Below, piece by piece: positions 6,620 to 14,130 of a DNA stretch of 17,891 nucleotides (within the stretch, counting starts at the first letter, position 1; each line of letters starts with the position of its first letter). Below the pieces are notes generated by a model, which had not been told where the DNA came from, searched no databases, and worked only from the letters and a program-made list of their open reading frames with translations. Origin of the DNA: an uncultured Methanomassiliicoccales archaeon (GTDB taxonomy: Archaea > Thermoplasmatota > Thermoplasmata > Methanomassiliicoccales > Methanomethylophilaceae); assembly GCA_934234005.1 (NCBI GenBank), contig CAKQHC010000022.1, positions 1-17,891 of the forward strand, in the 5' to 3' direction. Both the position numbers and the translations under genes were made by a program.

Positions 6620-8071
6620 ATGCATTATGCAACCGATGCCGGTGTCGAAGACCGCGCCTATCAGGACTTTCTTTTCACCCGGCAGTTCATCCGTTATGTC
6701 GGATATGACGTTTGATAAAGCATTCTCGTCAAACATGATTCCGGTGGCATCGATTATTATCAGGTCTATACATTTGTTAACCGTCACCGTGTAGGCATAT
6801 GTGCAGCGTATATTGCGTACGGATACCGAGCATTGGTTGTTCGCAACCAAATCAATCAGGAACAGATTGAGGCAGGCGGTACTTTTTACGGTCGACAGTA
6901 TATTTTTCAGACATTCTGCTGTTTTATCGGACGGATGTTTGAGATTACGTATCAATTCTGTCATGGATTCATGATCGATCGGATTTCTTTTGCTCAGAAA
7001 ATTGCATATTGCCATTTTCGATTGTATGTTCGGTATCAAAACATATTTTCCGTCATATGAGAGAATGCCGGTTTGGATCAGAAGGTTCAGAGTGTTATCG
7101 CAGCAGGTTACATCGAGTTTCTGCCAGCGGAATTCATATTCGGATTTTCCGTCGGATAACAGGCGTAAATAGCGCATAGGATTGAGCGTATATAAGTCAC
7201 GGGCCATTTTTTCAAGGAACGGTTGGTCTGCGGAGATGTCGCGGTATATTCCGGGTTTGTAACCGCTTATGCAGAAAGACGTTATACACAACGGACTGAG
7301 AATGGGATAGTTGCCGTAACCGTATCCGCCGTACCATTTGACAACATAATCGAATACACAGTCGGAGATTATCAGTTTGCGTACATCGATGTCCGAAAAT
7401 CCGAACATCGGATTGGGGCGAAAGAGGCCGTATACAATATCGACGTTCTTTGAATTCACATCGGATTCCGGTATTATAACGGATGTAAAAACGGCTTTGT
7501 ATAATCCCGGAGCGGTTGCAACCGAGTCCATGAATCTGTGCATGATTTCCATTTTTCCATGATATCTTCTGGTACGATTGCGAAATGCCGCATCCCAGCC
7601 ATCTACAATTACTACCGTTCCCTTGCCGAAATCCGCGCTCAGGGATGATATAAGCCGTACCAGCAGGGCAGTGCCGTCTGTATCATTCGGTTTGCGTTGT
7701 AGTCCGAACGGAAATTCCGATGCCGCAACTTCTATTGTTTTTGCCAGATTTGTTTTTAGCTCATCCACATTCTTTCCGTACAACCTTTGCAAATCAAGAT
7801 ATACGACCGGAAACGCATTGCGCATTTCATACAGATTCTTGTTTTTAGATATTTCAAGATCTTCAAACAGGCCGGTCCCCTGATATTCCACATTCAGGAA
7901 GCAATCCAGCATCGACAGGTTTACTGTTTTTCCGAATCCGTGCGGTACACAGTACATTACGATGGGTTTGCCGGTGTATGACAGGGCGTCTTTTATAAAG
8001 AGAGATTTGTCCATGAAAGATCCTCTTTCTTTCAGAGCCTGAAATGTATATCTTCCGTTGTTTTCATGCAT
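6611..8071 (-). CDS. AAA-ATPase-like/DUF1703 family protein with degenerate active sites
   Basis: This 486-aa protein follows the layout of the AAA-ATPase-like (PF09820) plus C-terminal PD-(D/E)XK-like (DUF1703, PF08011) family, abundant in gut bacteria and archaea. It has an N-terminal FMDKSLFIKDAL (usual YVDKTxLI), a P-loop VPHGFGKTVNLSMLDCF (usual RPRRFGKT), and a Walker B-like VVIVDGWDAAF where the family normally has DEYD. Then come FGFSDIDVRKLI, VVKWYGGYGYGNYPILSP (usual WYDGY..YNP) and LLIQTGILSY. The C-terminal part (LIIIDATGIMFDENALSNVI..KKVLIGAVF) aligns with the nuclease end but lacks the E-x-K pair. The acidic Walker B residue and nuclease residues therefore look lost. The start at ATG 8071 is chosen over GTG 8161 because a TATA box lies 28 nt before it and the family's conserved N-terminus follows directly. 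Cellular role unknown. Confidence 0.82.
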   Translation of the reverse strand: MHENNGRYTFQALKERGSFMDKSLFIKDALSYTGKPIVMYCVPHGFGKTVNLSMLDCFLNVEYQGTGLFEDLEISKNKNLYEMRNAFPVVYLDLQRLYGKNVDELKTNLAKTIEVAASEFPFGLQRKPNDTDGTALLVRLISSLSADFGKGTVVIVDGWDAAFRNRTRRYHGKMEIMHRFMDSVATAPGLYKAVFTSVIIPESDVNSKNVDIVYGLFRPNPMFGFSDIDVRKLIISDCVFDYVVKWYGGYGYGNYPILSPLCITSFCISGYKPGIYRDISADQPFLEKMARDLYTLNPMRYLRLLSDGKSEYEFRWQKLDVTCCDNTLNLLIQTGILSYDGKYVLIPNIQSKMAICNFLSKRNPIDHESMTELIRNLKHPSDKTAECLKNILSTVKSTACLNLFLIDLVANNQCSVSVRNIRCTYAYTVTVNKCIDLIIIDATGIMFDENALSNVISDITDELPGEKKVLIGAVFDTGIGCIMHGP

Positions 8072-8095
8072 CAGGACATATAGGTGTTTGTTCGG

Positions 8096-8103
8096 TAAAT
8101 AAA
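8096..8103 (-). promoter_or_regulatory. TATA box for the AAA-ATPase-like gene
   Basis: The minus strand reads TTTATTTA here, centred about 28 nt before the ATG at 8071. It supports that start and a leaderless mRNA. Confidence 0.5.
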
Positions 8104-8161
8104 GCAACTTATTGGATTCAGCCGACAACACACTGTATTTGTTTGGTGTTACTTTTTGCAC

Positions 8162-8176
8162 TTAAAGTATTAATAC
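8162..8176 (+). promoter_or_regulatory. TATA box for the cfb operon, within a palindrome
   Basis: TTAAAGTATTAATAC is centred about 28 nt before the cfbC ATG at 8198, giving a probable leaderless start. The 3' part, GTATTAATAC (8167-8176), is a perfect 10-bp palindrome, so a repressor binding there could block TBP. I saw no classical NikR operator. Confidence 0.6.
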
Positions 8177-8197
8177 AGTTCTTTCGATGCACGAAAC

Positions 8198-8974
8198 ATG
8201 AGGAGAATCGCGATTTACGGCAAAGGCGGAATCGGAAAATCCACAACATCAAGCAATATATCCGCGGCTTTGGCGGCTTCCGGTTATAAGGTTATGCAGA
8301 TTGGCTGCGATCCCAAGGCCGATTCTACCAAGTTACTTGCGGGAGGAAGGATTCCCACCGTGTTGGAGATTATGCGCGATAATCCTGATCCCGAACTCGA
8401 TGACATGATTCATATCGGGGAAGGAGGAGTTCTGTGCGTGGAATGCGGCGGACCCAGGCCCGGAGTGGGATGTGCGGGACGCGGGATAATAGCTGCGTTT
8501 GAGAAACTGGAAGAGCTGGATGCCGTCGGTACGTACAAGCCCGATGTGATAATCTACGATGTGTTGGGCGATGTCGTATGCGGAGGATTTGCCATGCCAA
8601 TCCGTAACGGATATGCCAGAGACGTCTTTATAGTGACCTCGGGGGAGATGATGGCTCTGTATGCCGCAAGCAATATCGCATATGCGGTGAACGACTTCAC
8701 GCATGACGGATATGCCCGTCTCGGCGGCATCATACAGAACTCCCGCGGAGTGGAGGGCGAAGATGCCCTTGTTTCCAAGGCAGCCGACGAAATGGGTACA
8801 ACGGTATTGTATAGGATTCCCAGAGATCCGGCGGTCCAGAGATGCGAATCGAAAGGAACCACCGTAGTATCCGGAGCGCCGGAATCCGACATGGCAACTT
8901 CATACAGAGATTTGGCATCAAAGATTGTTTTGTCCGCCGAGGATGTTTCCGGCGGTATGCGTTTAGGTGAGTGA
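8198..8974 (+). CDS. cfbC: Ni-sirohydrochlorin a,c-diamide reductive cyclase, ATP-dependent reductase subunit
   Basis: A 258-aa NifH-like iron protein. It has the P-loop [14 protein letters not shown] (residues 7-20), the switch I region [12 protein letters not shown] (36-47), and the two cysteines that bridge the homodimer's [4Fe-4S] cluster in this family, in GVGCAGRG (C92) and DVVCGGF (C128). The switch II motif YDVLGDV is at 120-126. In F430 synthesis CfbC hydrolyses ATP while passing low-potential electrons to CfbD, driving the six-electron reduction and gamma-lactam formation on Ni-sirohydrochlorin a,c-diamide. Identification as CfbC rather than nitrogenase NifH rests on the neighbouring cfbA, cfbB, cfbD and cfbE and the absence of nif genes. 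It is the first gene of the operon, with its own TATA box. Its stop is 5 nt before the preferred cfbA start. Confidence 0.96.
   Translation: MRRIAIYGKGGIGKSTTSSNISAALAASGYKVMQIGCDPKADSTKLLAGGRIPTVLEIMRDNPDPELDDMIHIGEGGVLCVECGGPRPGVGCAGRGIIAAFEKLEELDAVGTYKPDVIIYDVLGDVVCGGFAMPIRNGYARDVFIVTSGEMMALYAASNIAYAVNDFTHDGYARLGGIIQNSRGVEGEDALVSKAADEMGTTVLYRIPRDPAVQRCESKGTTVVSGAPESDMATSYRDLASKIVLSAEDVSGGMRLGE
8966..8970 (+). promoter_or_regulatory. Shine-Dalgarno that decides the cfbA start
   Basis: GGTGA ends 9 nt before ATG 8980 but is directly adjacent to the alternative GTG at 8971. It therefore favours the ATG. Confidence 0.5.
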
Positions 8975-8979
8975 GAATA

Positions 8980-9765
8980 ATGACAAAAGGTATTATGTTG
9001 GCCGGTCACGGCTCTACGCAGGCTTTCAACAAAGGCGTAATGGATATGCAGGCACAGCTCCTGAGGGACAAAGGATTGGAGAATGTATACGTCGGATTCA
9101 ATGAATTCTCTTTTCCTACGATACGCGATGCGGCGGAAGACATGGTCGCAGACGGAATCGACGAGATTTTGGTGGTACCGTTTTTCGTTGCATCCGGACT
9201 GCACGTGACGCGCGATATTCCGATGAAGCATTTCGGACTTCCAAGAAATTCTACCGGGGGCGATGTAGAGATTTCCGGAAAGAAGGTCAGTGTCAAGATA
9301 GAATCCGCATTCGGCGACGATCCCAATCTGACTGATATTCTTCTGGAGAGAATAGAGGAACTTAAGACACCCGGCAGGAAACTGGGCATATTGGTTATGG
9401 GACACGGTTCCAGACTTGATTTCAATTCCGATGTGGTTTCTCTTAACGCACAGCGTATCCGTGACCGCGGATACACGGACGTACGCGTAGGATACAACGA
9501 ATTCAACGAACCCAAGATAGAAGATTCCATTAAAGAAATGATTCGTGACGGATTGGACGAAATCATCGCGCTTCCCCTCTTTATATCATTGGGAAAACAT
9601 CTCACTATGGACGTACCCATGAAACTGGGAATGGAGACATACAGCGATTGTGCGGATGTTACGGTTGACGGACACACGGCTACGGTGAAGTATGCATATC
9701 CCGTAGGTTCCGATCCGCGTCTTTCGGATGTTTTGGTTGAAAAAATCAGGAAGGCCGGATGGTGA
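8980..9765 (+). CDS. cfbA: Sirohydrochlorin nickelochelatase, tandem-duplicated form
   Basis: CfbA inserts Ni(II) into sirohydrochlorin, the first committed step to F430 (the same fold inserts Co for cobalamin). The 261-aa protein is two full CbiX/CfbA domains in tandem. Repeat 1 has LAGHGST (H10) and SGLHVTRDIPMK (H75). Repeat 2 has VMGHGSR (H142) and LGKHLTMDVPMK (H207). Each repeat then has a beta hairpin (GKKVSVKIESAFGDDP; DGHTATVKYAYPVGSDP) and a closing helix (ILLERIEEL; VLVEKIRKAG). Archaeal CfbA is usually a single domain of about 120-145 residues acting as a homodimer, so this is a covalent dimer with both histidine pairs kept. ATG 8980 is preferred. A GTG at 8971 (overlapping the cfbC stop as GTGA) would add three residues. 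Confidence 0.94.
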   Translation: MTKGIMLAGHGSTQAFNKGVMDMQAQLLRDKGLENVYVGFNEFSFPTIRDAAEDMVADGIDEILVVPFFVASGLHVTRDIPMKHFGLPRNSTGGDVEISGKKVSVKIESAFGDDPNLTDILLERIEELKTPGRKLGILVMGHGSRLDFNSDVVSLNAQRIRDRGYTDVRVGYNEFNEPKIEDSIKEMIRDGLDEIIALPLFISLGKHLTMDVPMKLGMETYSDCADVTVDGHTATVKYAYPVGSDPRLSDVLVEKIRKAGW

Positions 9766-9769
9766 CAGC

Positions 9770-10984
9770 GTGAAGGTCCTGATAGTAGATCTCGTCCACG
9801 GAGGGGATATTCTCGCAAGAAAACATCTTGCGGATAACGACGATGTTACCTGCGTTGATGTATACCACGTAGCTTCTCCGGAAATGAAGGAATCGCTTTC
9901 AAAAGCAGGAATCAGAGTTTTGGATTCCGTTCCGCCGGAAACTTTCGACAGGACCGTTATGCCGACCCATTGCACCAGAGCTTTTTTGGAAGGGGCCGAT
10001 CCCGGAGAGATTGTGTCGTTCAGCCGCGATGTCGGGAATTATATCAACGACGGCAGGTTCAGAATAGAGATAACGGGAGTAAAGGGAAAGACATCCGCAT
10101 GTTATCTTACGGCTATGATGCTTGCCGATGCCGGCAGAAAAGTTTTGCTCCACACATCACGCGGCGAAGGTCCGGTGACCTCGGAAGGCCACATGATAGA
10201 TGCGAAAGTATCCATTGCCCCTCCGTACATTCTGACGCTTCAGAAGGGCGATTACGACGCGGTTATATGCGAAGTGTCTCTGGGCGGATCGGGTAAGGCA
10301 GATATAGCCTGTATCACCAATCTTGTCGAGGATTACGGTATAGCAAAGAATACTTTGAAGGCATCGGATGCGAAGAAAGACATTTTCACCGACAGGGGAA
10401 TCAACATCGTATCTTCCCGGGAGAAAGAGTTCTGGTCCGCATACTGCAGTAATCTTTCCGTTTACGGGAAAAGAGTCAACGTCGTCTCCAAGCCCGGACT
10501 GGGAAAAGGCCTGTGCGTGTCAGTCGATTACGACGGGGTATCCGAGATAGAACTTGACGGTTCGTATATTTCCACAGAGTATATCGGAGCGATGGATTTG
10601 GCTTTGGAAATCTGCCACAGGATGGGAATCGGACGCGATTCCGTACTGGGTACTCTGAGAAGGTTCAGAGGCGTTCCAGGAAGAGGCGAAATAATCGACG
10701 AAGGCAACCGTATCGTCGTACGTGAAAGAAATCCGGGAATTTCCCATATCTCTATAGCGAGGACACTGCAGTGTCTGCACGAGATGGATGCGTTGGATAA
10801 TGCAATGGTGCTTTTGGATCCCGTGAGCAGGAAAGTCTGTGATAAACTGGACCGTGCGGAAATAGAAAAAGTCGTAGACTCATTCGGTATACCGATGGTG
10901 ATAATGGATGGCGACGGAAACCGCCCGGATATTCCGGAAAATGTAAAGATTCTGATAGAACTCGTCAAGGAGGGCTATCAGTGA
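9770..10984 (+). CDS. cfbE: Coenzyme F430 synthetase (Mur-ligase-like)
   Basis: A 404-aa protein of the Mur ligase superfamily that, in the F430 pathway, uses ATP to activate the propionate side chain of seco-F430 and close the carbocyclic ring, giving F430. The N-terminal domain (KVLIVDLVHGG) is followed by the P-loop ITGVKGKTSACYL (residues 101-113), the Mur-type G-x-x-G-K-T-S. The central domain has YDAVICEVSLGGSGKADIACITNL, and the C-terminal domain has FRGVPGRGEIIDEGNRIVVRE, the usual Mur F-x-G-x-x-x-R region. The start is GTG 9770, 4 nt after the cfbA stop, with GGTGA just ahead of it. An in-frame ATG at 9728 would lie deep inside cfbA and lacks conserved sequence. The stop overlaps cfbD as GTGA. 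Confidence 0.95.
   Translation: MKVLIVDLVHGGDILARKHLADNDDVTCVDVYHVASPEMKESLSKAGIRVLDSVPPETFDRTVMPTHCTRAFLEGADPGEIVSFSRDVGNYINDGRFRIEITGVKGKTSACYLTAMMLADAGRKVLLHTSRGEGPVTSEGHMIDAKVSIAPPYILTLQKGDYDAVICEVSLGGSGKADIACITNLVEDYGIAKNTLKASDAKKDIFTDRGINIVSSREKEFWSAYCSNLSVYGKRVNVVSKPGLGKGLCVSVDYDGVSEIELDGSYISTEYIGAMDLALEICHRMGIGRDSVLGTLRRFRGVPGRGEIIDEGNRIVVRERNPGISHISIARTLQCLHEMDALDNAMVLLDPVSRKVCDKLDRAEIEKVVDSFGIPMVIMDGDGNRPDIPENVKILIELVKEGYQ
10967..10974 (+). promoter_or_regulatory. Strong Shine-Dalgarno for cfbD
   Basis: AAGGAGGG is 6 nt before the GTG start at 10981. It supports this non-ATG start, which overlaps the cfbE stop. Confidence 0.75.
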
Positions 10985-12063
10985 CGTCCTCCCGAACGAT
11001 TATCCATCCGCGTCCCAATCCGATTGTTGCGGCTATGTATACATTGCGTGACATGGATGTGGACGTTGTGGTCATACACGGCCCGTCGGGATGCTGTTTT
11101 ATGGCATCGCGTCCGATGGAAAGTGCCGGCGTACGCGTGGTTACATCGGGTATAAGAGACAACGATCTCGTATTCGGTGCCGAGAAACCGTTAATCGACA
11201 CTCTGCATCAGGTACAGGAGAAGTTCCATCCCCGTACGGTTGCGGTTATCGGGACATGCGCGAGCATGATTATCGGGGAAGATATGCCCAAGGCCATACG
11301 CAAGGCGGGAATAGACGCGAACGTGTTTGCCGTCGACTGCCACGGATGTATGGGAGACAACACCAGAGGTGCAATCAAAGCTTTGGAAGCCGGCCGTAAT
11401 ACAGGCATAATTCCTGACGACGAATGCGCCAGACAGATATCGTTAATGAAGGCTGCCACCCGTCTTGAGAAGGTTAACGGAATGGCATCCAAGGATTATC
11501 TCCAACCCGCGGTCAGTCCTACAAAACTGCATGTCTGCAAGAGGATATGCGAAGTGCTCTCTTCGGGAGGCAGGGTTGCGGTTGTTATGATTGCCAAAAA
11601 GGAACTGGCATACCGTTTTGCCGATATGTTCGACGCAGTCGATAAAGCCAGAAAGAAACTTGGCGGTGAAACGCTGTTTGTTGCCAATTTGGACAGGAAT
11701 CTGGGGCTTCCGAGAATACGCGGATATTGCGACGACATACTTCGCGACCTCGAATCAAAGGATGTCCGTTTGGACAAAATAGTCGGAGGTTTGGACGAAT
11801 ATTCAATTATCGGTCCCAAAATGAAAGAGGAAGTGGATGCGTTCAAACCCGATTTGATAATAAATTTGGGAATATGTCATTCATATCCCGAAATGGGCCG
11901 CGACGACATTCTTATTACGGATCAACCCAGGCAGTTGGCCAATTATCTCACTCTCGGATATTCGTGGGCCGTCGGAGAGATAGCATCGCACGGGATGGTT
12001 ATGGGTGCGCACGAAATTGTCCATTTGGAGACCGGCGATACGCTCAGAGAGTTGATTCAATGA
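10981..12063 (+). CDS. cfbD: Ni-sirohydrochlorin a,c-diamide reductive cyclase catalytic subunit
   Basis: This 360-aa protein is a NifD/BchN-type oxidoreductase of the short homodimeric form found in F430 synthesis. With CfbC it reduces Ni-sirohydrochlorin a,c-diamide to seco-F430 and forms the lactam ring. Cysteines characteristic of the cluster-binding N-terminal domain are visible in GPSGCCF (C38/C39), GTCASMIIGED (C93) and VDCHGCMGDNT (C120, C123). The middle domain (GGRVAVVMIAKKELAYRFADM) and the C-terminal domain (KPDLIINLGICHSYPE, then YLTLGYSWAVGEIASHGMVMG) resemble the Rossmann-like domains of nitrogenase components. There is no sign of a FeMo-cofactor-binding extension. The start is GTG 10981 with a strong Shine-Dalgarno. 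The stop overlaps cfbB as ATGA. Confidence 0.95.
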   Translation: MTSSRTIIHPRPNPIVAAMYTLRDMDVDVVVIHGPSGCCFMASRPMESAGVRVVTSGIRDNDLVFGAEKPLIDTLHQVQEKFHPRTVAVIGTCASMIIGEDMPKAIRKAGIDANVFAVDCHGCMGDNTRGAIKALEAGRNTGIIPDDECARQISLMKAATRLEKVNGMASKDYLQPAVSPTKLHVCKRICEVLSSGGRVAVVMIAKKELAYRFADMFDAVDKARKKLGGETLFVANLDRNLGLPRIRGYCDDILRDLESKDVRLDKIVGGLDEYSIIGPKMKEEVDAFKPDLIINLGICHSYPEMGRDDILITDQPRQLANYLTLGYSWAVGEIASHGMVMGAHEIVHLETGDTLRELIQ

Positions 12064-13409
12064 AAGGCATAGTGATATCCGGTACCGGTAGCGGAGTCGG
12101 AAAAACATCCGTTACGACGGGTTTGATGTCCAGACTGTCCAAAAATATGTCTGTTCAGGCGTTCAAGGCGGGGCCGGATTTCATAGATCCGATGTATCAC
12201 GGGGCAGCCACAGGACGCCCGGGCAGGAATCTTGATTCGTTTCTTATGGACGATGACACAATCTGTAATTTGGTCGGATATTCCGCTAAAGACGCGGATA
12301 TATGCGTCATCGAAGGCGTCAGAGGACTTTTTGAAGGATTCAGAGGCGATGACGATACCGGATCTACTGCGCATATAGCAAAATTACTCGGATTTCCCGT
12401 AGTTCTCGTTGTCGATGCCCGTTCGCTGACACGTTCTGTCGCGGCGATTGTCAACGGATTTAAGGCATTCGATCCCGATGTCAACATCGCCGGCGTGATA
12501 CTGAATAATGTCTCCGGTCCGCAGCATACCGAAAAACTCCGTGTTGCGATGGAACGTTACTGTCCCGACACCGAACTTTTGGGAATGATACGCAAGAGTC
12601 CCGAAAAGACTTTGGAACAGAGATATTTAGGTCTCAAAACACTGCGCTCTTATGCATCCAAAGACATAGTTCCGTTGCAGGAACTGACAGAAAGCATAGA
12701 TTTAGACCGTCTTATCGGCATAGCGGAAGACTGTACTTCCGAACTTCCGGACGAAACCCCGTATACCGTCCGTGATTCGGGTATTACAGTAGGTGTGCCC
12801 ATGGATGATTCGTATTGTTTCTATTACCGCGAGAACATAGAATGTATGGAAGCTTCCGGTATGAAGGTGAAGTGTTTTGCGCCCACCGAGGGCGATATGC
12901 TCCCTGACGCAGATATGTACTATCTGGGAGGGGGATATCCCGAGTTGTATGCATCCGAGCTGTCGTCCAATTCCGATTACCTTGAAGGGATTAAGGCGGC
13001 TGCCGACGACGGAAAACCGGTGATAGGAGAATGCGGAGGCCTAATGACCATGTGTAAAACTATCTCGGATAAATCCGGACGCATTCATAAAATGGCCGGC
13101 ATATTCGATGCAAGGGCCGAGATGACAGGCAAAAGACATGGGCCGACATATGTCATGGCCACGGCCAATTCTTGTAATCCTGTATTCAAAGGCAACGTCA
13201 GAGGCCACGAATATCACTATTCCGATGTTTTCGCAGAGAATTCAGATTGTATATTCGGTTTTGATGTGAAACGCGGTATGGGAATTGCCGATAAACGCGA
13301 CGGATTGGTTAAAGGGAATTGCATAGGGTCGTATATGCATCAGCATGCCCTTTCGGAAGAGGATTGGATAGGCGGTGCCGTGAAAGCCGTTTACAACGAA
13401 AGAAAGTAA
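12060..13409 (+). CDS. cfbB: Ni-sirohydrochlorin a,c-diamide synthase (CbiA-like)
   Basis: A 449-aa glutamine-dependent amidotransferase of the CobB/CbiA family. It converts the a and c acetate side chains of Ni-sirohydrochlorin to amides using ATP and glutamine. The N-terminal dethiobiotin-synthetase-like ATPase domain has the P-loop ISGTGSGVGKTSVTTGLM (residues 6-23), then FKAGPDFIDPMYH and IEGVRGLFEG. The C-terminal class I GATase domain has LGGGYPELYASEL (289-301), the nucleophile region IGECGGLMTM (C325), RGHEYHYS (381-388) and the late histidine in GSYMHQH (near 427). The start at ATG 12060 overlaps the cfbD stop by 4 nt and directly precedes the P-loop strand, so the upstream in-frame extension inside cfbD is not coding. 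It is the last gene of the cfb cluster. Confidence 0.96.
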   Translation: MKGIVISGTGSGVGKTSVTTGLMSRLSKNMSVQAFKAGPDFIDPMYHGAATGRPGRNLDSFLMDDDTICNLVGYSAKDADICVIEGVRGLFEGFRGDDDTGSTAHIAKLLGFPVVLVVDARSLTRSVAAIVNGFKAFDPDVNIAGVILNNVSGPQHTEKLRVAMERYCPDTELLGMIRKSPEKTLEQRYLGLKTLRSYASKDIVPLQELTESIDLDRLIGIAEDCTSELPDETPYTVRDSGITVGVPMDDSYCFYYRENIECMEASGMKVKCFAPTEGDMLPDADMYYLGGGYPELYASELSSNSDYLEGIKAAADDGKPVIGECGGLMTMCKTISDKSGRIHKMAGIFDARAEMTGKRHGPTYVMATANSCNPVFKGNVRGHEYHYSDVFAENSDCIFGFDVKRGMGIADKRDGLVKGNCIGSYMHQHALSEEDWIGGAVKAVYNERK

Positions 13410-13446
13410 CGGTTCCGTGACTGAAGATACCAATACGGCATTACGG

Positions 13447-13456
13447 TGTAAAATAC
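13447..13456 (+). promoter_or_regulatory. TATA box for the methyltransferase gene
   Basis: TGTAAAATAC is centred about 25 nt before the ATG at 13476 and lies in the 66-nt gap after cfbB. It suggests the methyltransferase has its own promoter, although read-through from cfb remains possible because no terminator is visible in the gap. Confidence 0.5.
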
Positions 13457-13475
13457 CACATTCGATTGCAGGTTC

Positions 13476-14045
13476 ATGGATACGATAGATTTCTACAATA
13501 CCGATCCCGAAGGATATTCCGATAAGACGTTCGGTGCGGATATGTCCGATTCCCGTAACCGTTTTATCAGATATCTTTCCCGCGGAAGCAGGATTCTTGA
13601 TTTGGGATGCGGATCGGGGAGAGATTCCAAAGCATTCGCGTCAATTGGATTCTTGGTAACTCCTGTAGACGGTTCGGAGGGTATGTGCCGCGTTGCCGAG
13701 AAGAACACGGGCCTTAAGGTGCGCAGACTCCTGTTCGGGGATTTGGATTACGAGAGATGTTTCGAAGGAGTATGGGCCTGTTCGTCTCTTCTCCATGTGC
13801 CTTCGGAGGAGCTTCCGGATATACTTAACAAAATTTCCCGTGCTCTGGTTCCCGAAGGCGTGTTGTACATGACGTTTAAGAAGGGAACGTTCGAAGGAAT
13901 CCGCGAAGGCAGATATTATACGGATATGACCTGTAAATCGCTGACCGAATTTGTCGACGGGTGCGGAATGAATGTTTTGGAATCGTGGGAGTCGAAACAA
14001 CCCGACGGAAATGCCGAATGGGTGAATGCAATAGTTTCCGTCTGA
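13476..14045 (+). CDS. Class I SAM-dependent methyltransferase
   Basis: A 189-aa protein with a standard class I methyltransferase core. Motif I is RILDLGCGSGRDSKAF (residues 39-54), with an acidic ribose-binding residue in VTPVDGSEGM (61-70). The motif II region is around LLFGDLDYERCFEGVWACSSLLHVPSEEL, and the motif III region is SRALVPEGVLYMTFKKG. Size and motif spacing resemble small TehB-like or ubiE-like methyltransferases. The substrate cannot be inferred, and no extra RNA- or metal-binding domain is present. It begins with DFYNTDPEGYSDKTF, a helical N-terminus common in this group. It sits directly after cfbB. A role in tetrapyrrole or methanogenesis metabolism is possible only by proximity. 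Confidence 0.88.
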   Translation: MDTIDFYNTDPEGYSDKTFGADMSDSRNRFIRYLSRGSRILDLGCGSGRDSKAFASIGFLVTPVDGSEGMCRVAEKNTGLKVRRLLFGDLDYERCFEGVWACSSLLHVPSEELPDILNKISRALVPEGVLYMTFKKGTFEGIREGRYYTDMTCKSLTEFVDGCGMNVLESWESKQPDGNAEWVNAIVSV

Positions 14046-14101
14046 TTACAGTATACAGTTGCTCAACTATTGTATTGAAAGGATATAACGTCTGCATCAG
14101 A

Positions 14102-14109
14102 TTAAATAC
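14102..14109 (+). promoter_or_regulatory. Candidate TATA box for the YqaJ-like gene
   Basis: TTAAATAC is centred about 26 nt before the ATG at 14131, which would give a leaderless mRNA. An alternative, GATATAAC at 14082-14089, would give a leader of about 19 nt including AAGGGG at 14121-14126 as a Shine-Dalgarno. The two cannot be separated by eye. Confidence 0.4.
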
Positions 14110-14130
14110 GAGGCATCACAAAGGGGTATT

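Noticed and set aside
8554..9818. Long minus-strand frames (about 280 and 270 codons) opposite cfbC and cfbA
   Set aside because: They are antisense shadows of strongly conserved genes with no domain signatures of their own.
11727..12059. 111-codon N-terminal extension of CfbB
   Set aside because: It lies wholly inside cfbD in another frame. ATG 12060 overlaps the cfbD stop and leads directly into the P-loop domain.
8198..12063. Nitrogenase (nifH/nifD) identification for the iron-protein and NifD-like genes
   Set aside because: The NifD-like protein is short and homodimer-type, no nifK/E/N is present, and the genes are interleaved with cfbA, cfbE and cfbB.
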